Source of the DNA: an uncultured Flavihumibacter sp.
GTDB taxonomy: Bacteria; Bacteroidota; Bacteroidia; Chitinophagales; Chitinophagaceae
Length of the DNA stretch: 6,404 nt
Assembly (NCBI GenBank): GCA_946481605.1
Contig: CAMLPA010000198.1
Location: 1 to 6,404 of the forward strand
Reading direction: 5' to 3'
Shown here: piece after piece, positions 1 to 4,807 of the stretch
Layout of the letters: the number at the start of each line of letters is the position of its first letter
Position numbering within the stretch: the first letter of the stretch is position 1
Notes under the pieces: model-generated
What the model was told of the DNA's origin: nothing
The model's database searches: none
Seen by the model: the letters and a program-made list of their open reading frames with translations, nothing else
Made by a program: the position numbers and the translations under genes

Positions 1-680
1 GGTTCAGGCGTTGTTTCCTGCACCGGCGCTGGTTCCGGCTGGCTTACAGGTTCCGCAGCGGGAGGCTGAGGAGCCGGTTCTTCGGCCACAACAGGCGCAG
101 GGGCTTCCTGCACTTCTTCCACAGGAGCAGCGGGCGTCTCTTTCGGCTCTTCTTCTTTCTTTACCACCTTTTTGGGGCGGGTGGAAGAATCTATAGCAGA
201 CAGGTCTATTTTATCCAACACTTTGGGCCCTTCCAGCTCTGGCGCTTCAATCTTCACCACTTCAGGGGCTGCTGGTGCAGGCGCTTCCTCCTTAGGCTCC
301 TCTTTGAACACGGGAGCAGGGGCTGGCGCTTCTTCCACTTCATCAACTTGGGCAGCTTCTTCAGCGGCCTCTTCCTCTTTCCTGGCAGCGGCTTTTTTAT
401 CTGCGGCCGCTTTGGCAGCGGCTTCTTCCTCTTCTTTCTTTTTCCTGGCATCACCTGCGCCGCCCTTCGGCAGGTCGATCTGGTCGCTTTTTAGTTTGGC
501 GACCTTATCGCCCTGAAACTCCTGTTGCAAAGAACGGTACATTTCCTCCGTTAACTTCGACGTGGGTTTCAGGTCGTCCCTGCTGAATCCTTTACTTTCC
601 AAAAAGTCCACTATGGTATCTTTACCAACATTGAACTCTTTGGCAGCAGCCATTAGGCGTGGTGTTGTAACTTCTGACAT
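1..680 (-). CDS. infB: Translation initiation factor IF-2, N-terminal part (3' end outside window)
   Basis: IF-2 is the GTPase that brings fMet-tRNA to the 30S subunit and promotes subunit joining. Only the first 226 codons are visible; the GTP-binding and C-terminal domains lie beyond position 1. The frame is open from ATG at 678-680 to the window edge. Residues 1-55 form the IF2_N helical module (TPRLMAAAKEFNVGKDTIVD, then FLESKGF), typical of Bacteroidota IF-2. From about residue 77 comes a low-complexity linker rich in Ala, Glu, Lys and Pro, interrupted near residues 161-182 by a more conserved-looking island (GPKVLDKIDL, then RPKKV). This long disordered linker is usual for the phylum. 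The gene follows nusA on the same strand after a 116-bp spacer, matching the rimP-nusA-infB order. No strong Shine-Dalgarno is seen; an A-rich stretch (GGAAAAATAAA) precedes the ATG. The identification rests on the N-terminal module plus synteny. Confidence 0.93.
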   Translation of the reverse strand, partial: MSEVTTPRLMAAAKEFNVGKDTIVDFLESKGFSRDDLKPTSKLTEEMYRSLQQEFQGDKVAKLKSDQIDLPKGGAGDARKKKEEEEAAAKAAADKKAAARKEEEAAEEAAQVDEVEEAPAPAPVFKEEPKEEAPAPAAPEVVKIEAPELEGPKVLDKIDLSAIDSSTRPKKVVKKEEEPKETPAAPVEEVQEAPAPVVAEEPAPQPPAAEPVSQPEPAPVQETTPE

Positions 681-796
681 TCGCGTTTATTTTTCCACTG
701 ATCGCGACCGGTAGCGCGATCCTCTTTTTAGTTTCCGGTTATAGAGTATCTCACCTGCGTGAGTGCTGCATCTCCGCAAAAATAGGGCTGCAACAA
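681..796 (-). other. nusA-infB intercistronic spacer with two small hairpins
   Basis: This is a 116-bp untranslated gap inside an operon whose genes are often closely packed. It contains a 7-bp perfect stem (GATCGCG/CGCGATC, arms 700-706 and 715-721, 8-nt loop) and a 5-bp stem (CTCAC/GTGAG, arms 750-754 and 759-763, 4-nt loop). On the coding (minus) strand the stronger hairpin is followed by an A-rich stretch, not a U-tract, so it is not an intrinsic terminator for the operon. It may be an RNA processing or stability element, or it may have no function. No good TAnnTTTG box for a separate infB promoter was found. Confidence 0.5.
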
Positions 797-2044
797 TTAT
801 TCCTTGTCCATTTCTTCCTGGAGCACGCGACGCACATCATCAATGGTCACTCTTTCCAGGTCGGTACGGCGTTCCAGTTCATCCGCTGTAAGCTGCAGTA
901 CGCTTCTTGCCGTATCACAACCTACACGTTTGAGTTCATCGATGATCCATGTTTCGATTTCATCGCTGAATTCATCCAGGTTCACGTCAAACTCCTCTTC
1001 TTCTCCTTCATTATCACGGTACACATCTATATTAAGTCCTGTCAATTCGCAGGCCAGTTTAATGTTCACGCCTTTTCTTCCGATGGCGAGTGAAACCTGG
1101 TCGGGTTTCAGGTAAACATCGGCATGGTGTTTCTCCTGGTCAATGTCCATATAACTGATCTTGGCGGGTGTGAGCGAGCGTTGGATCAGGAGTTGTGTAT
1201 TCGTGGTATAGTTGATCACATCAATGTTCTCGTTCTTCAGTTCGCGCACGATACCGTGAATCCTGCTACCTTTCATCCCTACGCAGGCGCCCACCGGATC
1301 GATCCTATCGTCGAAGGATTCCACGGCCACTTTAGCCCTTTCACCCGGTTCACGAACGATTTTGCGGATCACGATAAGGCCGTCGAAGATTTCCGGCACC
1401 TCAATTTCCAGCAATTTAGCAAGGAATGACGGATGTGTGCGGGAAAGAATGATTACGGGCGAGTTATTTTTCAGTTCCACCTTTTTTACAACGGCGCGAA
1501 CGTTCTCTCCTTTTTTGAAATAATCGGAAGGAATCTGTTCTGATTTGGGCAGGATGAGTTCGTTTCCTTCCTCGTCCAACAGGAGGATTTCCTTTTTCCA
1601 AACCTGGTACACTTCAGCGGAGATGATTTCTCCCACCCTGTCGCCATATTTTTTAACGAGCACATTCTTTTTCAGGTCGCTGATGCGGCTGGCAAGGGTT
1701 TGTTTGGCGGCCAGGATGGCGCGGCGGCCGAAGTCCATGATGTCCACCTCCTCGTACAGCTCTTCCCCAACTTCAAAGTCGGGTTCAATCTTCACGGCAT
1801 CGCTGTAGGCGATTTCCGCCAGGGGGTCTTCAACGGCTCCGTCGTCCACAATCATACGGCGACGTACAATTTCCAGGTCGCCCTTTTCGGCGTTCACGAT
1901 CACGTCGAAGTTCTCGTCGCTGCCGTACTTCTTCCGGAGCAGCGTTTTGAACACATCCTCCACCACTTTCATCATCGTAGGGCGGTCGATGTTTTCCGCC
2001 TCTTTAAAATCCTGGAATGCTTCGATCAGGTTAATACTTGCCAT
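797..2044 (-). CDS. nusA: Transcription termination/antitermination factor NusA
   Basis: NusA binds RNA polymerase near the RNA exit channel and nascent RNA, and modulates pausing, hairpin-dependent termination and antitermination. The 415-residue product has the expected order: N-terminal polymerase-binding domain (about 1-125), S1 domain (about 135-203, starting RVGEIISAEVYQVWKK), KH1 (about 230-290, loop GMKG at 256-259) and KH2 (about 300-345, loop GRKG at 322-325). An acidic segment (EGEEEEFDVNLDE) follows, then a single C-terminal helical module of about 60 residues (DEIETWIIDELKRVG onward). The product is shorter than the roughly 495-residue E. coli protein, which has two C-terminal acidic repeats; the short form is usual in Bacteroidota. 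The gene starts at ATG 2042-2044, 26 bp after rimP, with only a weak purine-rich stretch (AAAG) upstream. It is co-directional with infB. Nothing appears truncated or frameshifted. Confidence 0.97.
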   Translation of the reverse strand: MASINLIEAFQDFKEAENIDRPTMMKVVEDVFKTLLRKKYGSDENFDVIVNAEKGDLEIVRRRMIVDDGAVEDPLAEIAYSDAVKIEPDFEVGEELYEEVDIMDFGRRAILAAKQTLASRISDLKKNVLVKKYGDRVGEIISAEVYQVWKKEILLLDEEGNELILPKSEQIPSDYFKKGENVRAVVKKVELKNNSPVIILSRTHPSFLAKLLEIEVPEIFDGLIVIRKIVREPGERAKVAVESFDDRIDPVGACVGMKGSRIHGIVRELKNENIDVINYTTNTQLLIQRSLTPAKISYMDIDQEKHHADVYLKPDQVSLAIGRKGVNIKLACELTGLNIDVYRDNEGEEEEFDVNLDEFSDEIETWIIDELKRVGCDTARSVLQLTADELERRTDLERVTIDDVRRVLQEEMDKE

Positions 2045-2070
2045 AGCACTTTACATTTAGAACCAGTGTA

Positions 2071-2541
2071 TTAGAACACGATTTGAATTTTTGTTTGTTT
2101 GATATGCTCGAAAAGGAGCGCGTGGCTCACCACTTCTTTTTTCTTGTTTTTTCCTTTTTCTTCTTCCACCACAATCCCCTCTTCGGTTACTTCCGTGAGT
2201 TTTCCCTCCTTTTGCGTACCATCTTTCAGCACCACCTCCACGTTTCTTCCGATATTTTTTCTGTATTGACGGAGCAGTTTCAGCGGCTCGCTCAATCCCG
2301 GAGAGGACACCTCCAGGGAGAAATCGCCATCCGGATAGAGTGCGGATTCTTCCATCATTTTATAGAGCGCCCTGTTGTAGGTAACACATTTTGCGATGGA
2401 AATGCCTGAGTCGGCATCCAGGAAAACCTTCACATTATTGGTGGGTTTGATGCGGATTTCCACGAGAAAGCAATCCGGGTCTTCGGCCAGGAGTTGCGTC
2501 ACCATCTGTTCAATTGCCTGAATCTGTACTTCGTTTGCCAT
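2071..2541 (-). CDS. rimP: Ribosome maturation factor RimP
   Basis: RimP is a cytoplasmic assembly factor needed for late maturation of the 30S ribosomal subunit. The 156-residue product shows the RimP fold: an N-terminal alpha/beta domain (about 1-85) ending in the signature LEVSSPGLSEPL (76-87), followed by an SH3-like C-terminal domain (about 90-156; GRNVEVVLKDG, KEGKLTEV). An ATG at 2611-2613 would add 24 residues, but ATG 2539-2541 (MANEVQIQAIEQMV) is preferred. It gives the usual family length, and the upstream ATG would lie only a few bases after the predicted transcription start, with a 12-bp hairpin running through the extra coding sequence. The gene is first in the rimP-nusA-infB operon, separated from nusA by 26 bp. 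No strong Shine-Dalgarno is present; GGACGG lies about 7 bases upstream of the ATG, followed by a U-run. Confidence 0.95.
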   Translation of the reverse strand: MANEVQIQAIEQMVTQLLAEDPDCFLVEIRIKPTNNVKVFLDADSGISIAKCVTYNRALYKMMEESALYPDGDFSLEVSSPGLSEPLKLLRQYRKNIGRNVEVVLKDGTQKEGKLTEVTEEGIVVEEEKGKNKKKEVVSHALLFEHIKQTKIQIVF

Positions 2542-2575
2542 AAAAAACCGTCCGTTTGTCCACTGGTAGGAAATA

Positions 2576-2604
2576 AAGAAGGGAACGGCGCTCGTTCCCT
2601 TCTT
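2576..2604 (-). promoter_or_regulatory. 12-bp hairpin in the rimP operon leader (attenuator candidate)
   Basis: A perfect inverted repeat has arms AAGAAGGGAACG (2576-2587) and CGTTCCCTTCTT (2593-2604) around a 5-nt loop. On the minus strand it falls in the predicted 5' leader, about 13 nt after the presumed transcription start and 34 nt before the rimP ATG. The 3' arm is U-rich (CCCTTCTT) and is followed by TATTTCC, so it resembles a weak intrinsic terminator. In E. coli the equivalent operon is autoregulated by NusA at leader terminators; a similar role here is inference. It could instead be an mRNA-stabilising 5' stem. Confidence 0.6.
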
Positions 2605-2623
2605 CAGTTTCATATTCCGAGTG

Positions 2624-2631
2624 CAAATGTA
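2624..2631 (-). promoter_or_regulatory. Bacteroidota-type -7 box for the rimP-nusA-infB operon
   Basis: TACATTTG on the minus strand matches the Bacteroidota primary-sigma -7 consensus TAnnTTTG exactly. It would place the transcription start near 2617 and give a leader of about 75 nt before the preferred rimP ATG. No clear TTTG/TTG -33 box is present at the usual distance; that space is filled by a T8-C-A9 tract (minus-strand reading). The assignment is from the motif only. Confidence 0.6.
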
Positions 2632-2633
2632 TG

Positions 2634-2651
2634 TTTTTTTTTGAAAAAAAA
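2634..2651. repeat. T9-G-A8 homopolymer tract in the rimP/DUF4834 intergenic region
   Basis: Nine T, one G and eight A form a near-palindromic homopolymer pair directly upstream of the rimP -7 box, occupying the -33/-7 spacer and the expected -33 position. Such tracts bend DNA and can vary in length by replication slippage. Whether this affects operon expression is not known from the sequence. Confidence 0.75.
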
Positions 2652-2732
2652 TTCATTTCCTCAACGGCGCCACCGGGTACGTTAAAATTCTCTTAGAAGC
2701 TGCGGCGGCCCGGCTTAAAACGGAGAAATACT

Positions 2733-2740
2733 TACCTTCG
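2733..2740 (+). promoter_or_regulatory. Candidate -7 box for the DUF4834-like gene, implying a leaderless or very short leader
   Basis: TACCTTCG differs from TAnnTTTG at one position and ends 4 bp before the ATG at 2745. The start of transcription would then fall at or next to the start codon. Very short leaders are frequent in this phylum. No convincing -33 box is visible upstream. This is inference from a single motif. Confidence 0.4.
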
Positions 2741-2744
2741 TGGC

Positions 2745-2996
2745 ATGTTTTTGAAAATAGTACTCTGGGCCATCGGCCTTTACTTTTTATACAAATTCAT
2801 TTATGGATTCGTGCTGCCGGTTTACCGCACCACCCGCAATGTGCGCCGGCAATTCCGTGATGTGCAGTCTAAAATGAACGAGCAGTTCCGCGCGCAACAG
2901 CAACAGCAGGAACAATACCACCAGCAACAGGAGCAGGCGGCCCGCAATAAAAATGTTGTCGGCGATTATATTGAATTTGAGGAAATCAAGAAATAA
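2745..2996 (+). CDS. Small single-pass membrane protein, DUF4834-like
   Basis: The 83-residue product has an N-terminal hydrophobic segment (about residues 2-25, FLKIVLWAIGLYFLYKFIYG), a short basic stretch (RTTRNVRRQFRD) and a Gln-rich segment likely to form a coiled coil (about 45-68, with a run of five Gln). It ends with a conserved-looking acidic tail (VVGDYIEFEEIKK). This architecture matches the DUF4834 family of Bacteroidota, whose function is unknown. The N-terminal segment probably anchors the protein in the inner membrane with the Gln-rich tail in the cytoplasm, consistent with the positive residues after it. The gene is divergent from rimP across a 203-bp region. Its last 11 bp overlap the end of the HAD gene on the opposite strand. 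The family assignment is from memory of the pattern and is moderately sure; no function can be given. Confidence 0.8.
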   Translation: MFLKIVLWAIGLYFLYKFIYGFVLPVYRTTRNVRRQFRDVQSKMNEQFRAQQQQQEQYHQQQEQAARNKNVVGDYIEFEEIKK

Positions 2997-3612
2997 GCGG
3001 GTCAAACAACCTGTTCACCGTATCTCCCGGCTGCAGCCAATAGGCCTGCCATCCCGCTTTGCGGGCTCCCTCCACATTCACGGCCGCATCGTCAATGAAT
3101 AAGGTTCGTTCCGGATCAAGGGAAGCATCTTCAGTAATGTATTCAAATCCGCTGGTATCGGGCTTTCTATGCCCGATCAGGTGGGAATAATAGGCTTTTT
3201 CGAAGAGTTCATCCATGTTTTTACCGTACACTTCGTGGAAAGCGGCGATGAAAAACGCGTGGTGTATGGCGTTGGTATTGCTGTAGAGGAAGATTCTTTT
3301 ATGGCGGGAGAGTTTTTCAAGGAGTTCCACTCTTTCCATGGGGAAATCGAGCAGCATGGCATTCCAGGCGGCGAGGGCGGTTTCGGGCGTGAGTTTTCCG
3401 TTGGTGAGTTTTACCATGCCTTGCACGAATTGTTCATCGGTGATAGCGCCGGTTTCGTAGTCGCGGAAGATGGCATCGGCGTGGCCAAGGGCGAAGTATT
3501 GTTTGAAGTTGGTGAGTCCGGCGTTGACGAAGGCTTGTTCGGTTTTTCCGAAATCGAGGTTGAGGAGTACGCCTCCGAGGTCGAATACGATGGCATCTAT
3601 GGTGTCTAGCAT
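2986..3612 (-). CDS. HAD-superfamily hydrolase (YihX-like, subfamily IA sugar-phosphate phosphatase type)
   Basis: This is a predicted cytoplasmic phosphatase of 208 residues. The HAD motifs appear in order: motif I DLGGVL with nucleophile Asp11; motif II YSNTN with Ser111; motif III Lys150 in HRKPD; motif IV FIDD with Asp174/Asp175. A helical cap domain (about 18-95) fits subfamily IA. The SNTN motif and the spacing resemble E. coli YihX, an alpha-D-glucose-1-phosphate phosphatase. As in that group, the position two after the nucleophile is Gly, not the Asp general acid of classical HAD phosphatases. The substrate cannot be read from sequence. The start is ATG 3610-3612, because the family begins a few residues before motif I. 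The frame stays open for 74 more codons upstream to 3834, but that stretch is repeat-derived and looks non-coding. No strong Shine-Dalgarno is seen; an A-rich run (AAAAAAACAACC) precedes the ATG. Confidence 0.9.
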   Translation of the reverse strand: MLDTIDAIVFDLGGVLLNLDFGKTEQAFVNAGLTNFKQYFALGHADAIFRDYETGAITDEQFVQGMVKLTNGKLTPETALAAWNAMLLDFPMERVELLEKLSRHKRIFLYSNTNAIHHAFFIAAFHEVYGKNMDELFEKAYYSHLIGHRKPDTSGFEYITEDASLDPERTLFIDDAAVNVEGARKAGWQAYWLQPGDTVNRLFDPLIS

Positions 3613-3672
3613 GGTTGTTTTTTTGCTTTGTTCCTCGCACCGCACTGCTTCTTGCTTCGTTTCACGCAACTG

Positions 3673-3701
3673 CTTTGTGCTTTGCACAGCGCAGCGCAAA
3701 G
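3673..3701. repeat. Imperfect inverted repeat (9-bp stem) in the HAD upstream region
   Basis: CTTTGTGCT (3673-3681) can pair with AGCGCAAAG (3693-3701), with one G-T pair and an 11-nt loop. An alternative shorter pairing uses CTTTGC (3680-3685) with GCAAAG (3696-3701). The right arm merges into the CGCAA-type repeats. This may be part of a degenerate intergenic repeat element; neither strand shows a proper U-tract for termination. Confidence 0.45.
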
Positions 3702-3717
3702 TGGCAAGGACGCAAGG
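3695..3717. repeat. Degenerate CGCAA-type short repeats, cluster 1
   Basis: Units CGCAAAG (3695-3701), TGGCAAG (3702-3708) and CGCAAGG (3711-3717) form a degenerate tandem of roughly 7-8 bp period. Similar CGCAA(A/G)G arrays occur in intergenic DNA of many bacteria, including Bacteroidota. The units are related to those at 3774-3796, so the two clusters may be the ends of one intergenic element. Confidence 0.55.
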
Positions 3718-3773
3718 TGCTGTTCTATGGTGAATTGCTGGGGAAAAGCATTTTGAGTATTGGATTATTTTCT

Positions 3774-3796
3774 CGCAACGGCGCAAAGGCGCAACG
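3774..3796. repeat. CGCAA-type octamer tandem repeat, cluster 2
   Basis: Three adjacent units, CGCAACGG (3774-3781), CGCAAAGG (3782-3789) and CGCAACG (3790-3796), give a clean 8-bp period. The units share the CGCAA core with the cluster at 3695-3717. The function is unknown. The array is too short and lacks the spacer structure of a CRISPR. Confidence 0.7.
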
Positions 3797-3871
3797 TTTG
3801 GCACGCTGATTTGCCATCGTTTTGAAGAAATCACTACTGGATGTATGTTCGCCTGACTTCATTTTAACCTG

Positions 3872-3903
3872 CAAAGTTCAGCAGCACCAATTCAACATTC
3901 AAA
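3872..3903 (-). promoter_or_regulatory. Candidate promoter for the HAD gene
   Basis: On the minus strand TTTG (3900-3903) is followed, after 20 nt, by GAACTTTG (3872-3879). This fits the Bacteroidota -33/-7 architecture (TTTG, about 19-21 nt, TAnnTTTG) with one mismatch in the -7 box. Transcription would begin near 3866, giving a leader of about 250 nt that runs through the repeat clusters before the HAD ATG at 3612. Confidence 0.4.
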
Positions 3904-3918
3904 ATTTCTTCTCTGCAG

Positions 3919-3926
3919 CAAATATA
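3919..3926 (-). promoter_or_regulatory. Second candidate -7 box upstream of the HAD gene
   Basis: TATATTTG on the minus strand is a perfect TAnnTTTG match, 15 bp after the esterase stop codon. There is no TTTG at the expected -33 distance (only TTGTTG, too close, at 3935-3940), which lowers confidence compared with the candidate at 3872-3903. If used, it would give a leader of about 300 nt. Confidence 0.35.
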
Positions 3927-3940
3927 ATATCCCGCAACAA

Positions 3941-4744
3941 TTACCTGCCGTTATCTTTCTTTTTCCGGGATAAGAGCCAGGGCAGCAGGTCTTTTTCGGC
4001 GAAGGTGGGGTCCCAGCTGTTGTGGTTGGCTTCTGGGTAGAGGGTATATTTTACGGAAGCGCCCGCTTTTTTGAGGGCTTCTACCATGATATTTGAGTTT
4101 ACGGGAGGAACGATATCATCTTTGGCACCGTGGAAAACCCACCAGTCCACGTTTTTGACAAGGGGTGCAATGGTCGGATCGGAGCCTCCGCAGATCGGGA
4201 TGGCGGCAGCGAAAAGTGTTGGGTTGCGGTACACCATTTCAAAGGTGCCCATGCCGCCCATACTCAAGCCGGCCACATATACCTGGTCGTCTTTTATTTT
4301 GTACGTTTTTAATGTTTTTTGGAGGAGTTCCTGCGCCAGTTTCATAGCCAGAGAGGGTTCGCCGGCAGCTTTGAAGACGAATACTCTCTTTCCGGCAGTA
4401 TCCAACTGGATGTTCGCGTTGCTCCAATAGCTGGTGCGCGGACATTGCGGGAACACCACGATGGCCGGATAATCCCGGCGGACATCTTCCCGGAGAAACA
4501 GTTTGCCGCCATGGGTGAGTTGGGCCTCGTTGTTGTTGCCGCGTTCACCGGCGCCGTGCATGAAAAACACCAACGGGTATGACTTTGAAGGGTCGAAGTT
4601 TTCGGGTAGTAATAACCGGTAGGGAAGGGTATCGTTACCGGAGATATGCCATTGCTTCTGATAGAGGGAAAAATCCTGGGCAAAGCTGTTTGCGAATGCA
4701 CCGAGGATCATGAATACCATCAACACCGTTTTTTTCCTGTTCAT
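3941..4744 (-). CDS. Secreted serine esterase / predicted peptidase (alpha/beta hydrolase, PHB-depolymerase-like carboxylesterase family)
   Basis: The 267-residue product has a classical signal peptide (MNRKK, then a hydrophobic core ending ANSFAQ; likely cleavage after residue 23). The mature part is an alpha/beta hydrolase: oxyanion region FMHGAGERG (61-69), nucleophile elbow GLSMG with Ser161, probable acid Asp209 in HGAKDDIVPP, and His241 in EANHNSW. The arrangement matches the esterase/predicted peptidase group often found beside glycoside hydrolases in Bacteroidota, some members of which remove acetyl or feruloyl esters from plant polysaccharides. The exact substrate is not readable here. 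The frame extends 46 codons upstream into the GH3 gene, but the signal peptide fixes the start at ATG 4742-4744. It lies 61 bp downstream of the GH3 stop on the same strand, with an intrinsic terminator between them. No Shine-Dalgarno is visible; an A-rich stretch precedes the ATG. Confidence 0.88.
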   Translation of the reverse strand: MNRKKTVLMVFMILGAFANSFAQDFSLYQKQWHISGNDTLPYRLLLPENFDPSKSYPLVFFMHGAGERGNNNEAQLTHGGKLFLREDVRRDYPAIVVFPQCPRTSYWSNANIQLDTAGKRVFVFKAAGEPSLAMKLAQELLQKTLKTYKIKDDQVYVAGLSMGGMGTFEMVYRNPTLFAAAIPICGGSDPTIAPLVKNVDWWVFHGAKDDIVPPVNSNIMVEALKKAGASVKYTLYPEANHNSWDPTFAEKDLLPWLLSRKKKDNGR

Positions 4745-4762
4745 AAGATGTTTTTTTAACGG

Positions 4763-4807
4763 GATAAAAATAAAGATCCCGGCTCGTTTCCGGCCGGGAT
4801 GCTTTTT
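4763..4807 (-). terminator. Intrinsic terminator after the GH3 gene
   Basis: On the minus strand the perfect 8-bp GC-rich stem ATCCCGGC/GCCGGGAT (arms 4793-4800 and 4776-4783, 9-nt loop) is followed by CTTTATTTTTAT. An upstream AAAG, beginning at the GH3 stop codon, can extend the stem by pairing with CTTT past a one-base bulge. This is a standard Rho-independent terminator. It lies directly after the GH3 TAA (4806-4808) and ends about 19 bp before the esterase ATG, so esterase expression must come from read-through or from a promoter not recognised here. The flanking A-tract could make it work on the plus strand too, although no plus-strand gene ends here. Confidence 0.85.

Larger units (their letters stand above)
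3613..3940. other. 328-bp non-coding region upstream of the HAD gene
   Basis: This region lies between the esterase stop codon and the HAD start. It holds two clusters of CGCAA-type short repeats (3695-3717 and 3774-3796), a 9-bp imperfect stem (3673-3701), and two minus-strand promoter candidates (3872-3903 and 3919-3926). No family-like protein is encoded in any frame: the in-frame HAD extension translates to Cys/Arg-rich sequence typical of read-through repeats. No clear terminator for the esterase transcript was found here. Confidence 0.7.

Noticed and set aside
172..516. Plus-strand Ser/Ala-rich ORF of 114 codons
   Set aside because: It is the shadow of the low-complexity Ala/Glu/Lys linker of infB on the other strand.
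700..730. Hairpin plus T-run as a plus-strand intrinsic terminator
   Set aside because: No plus-strand gene ends here. The T-run (CTCTTTTTAG) makes the shape plausible only for an undocumented antisense transcript, so it is kept as a finding and not called as a terminator.
1700..2074. Plus-strand 124-codon ORF antisense to nusA
   Set aside because: It lies opposite a well-conserved housekeeping gene and shows no protein-family signal.
2542..2613. Upstream in-frame ATG giving RimP 24 extra residues
   Set aside because: The ATG would lie only a few bases after the predicted transcription start, the extra stretch is a strong hairpin, and MANEV gives the usual family length.
3169..3609. Plus-strand 146-codon ORF antisense to the HAD gene
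   Set aside because: It is a long antisense frame produced by the codon use of the HAD gene, with no recognisable domain.
3774..3796. Tandem CGCAA octamers as a CRISPR array
   Set aside because: The units are 8 bp and adjacent, with no spacers and no cas genes in the window.
3613..3834. In-frame 74-codon N-terminal extension of the HAD protein
   Set aside because: HAD IA proteins begin a few residues before motif I. The extension is Cys/Arg-rich and derives partly from the CGCAA repeats.
3725..3862. 45-codon minus-strand ORF starting MKSGEHTSSSDFF
   Set aside because: It is short, runs through the CGCAA octamers and has no recognisable family. Its position just after a promoter candidate is interesting but not enough to call a gene.
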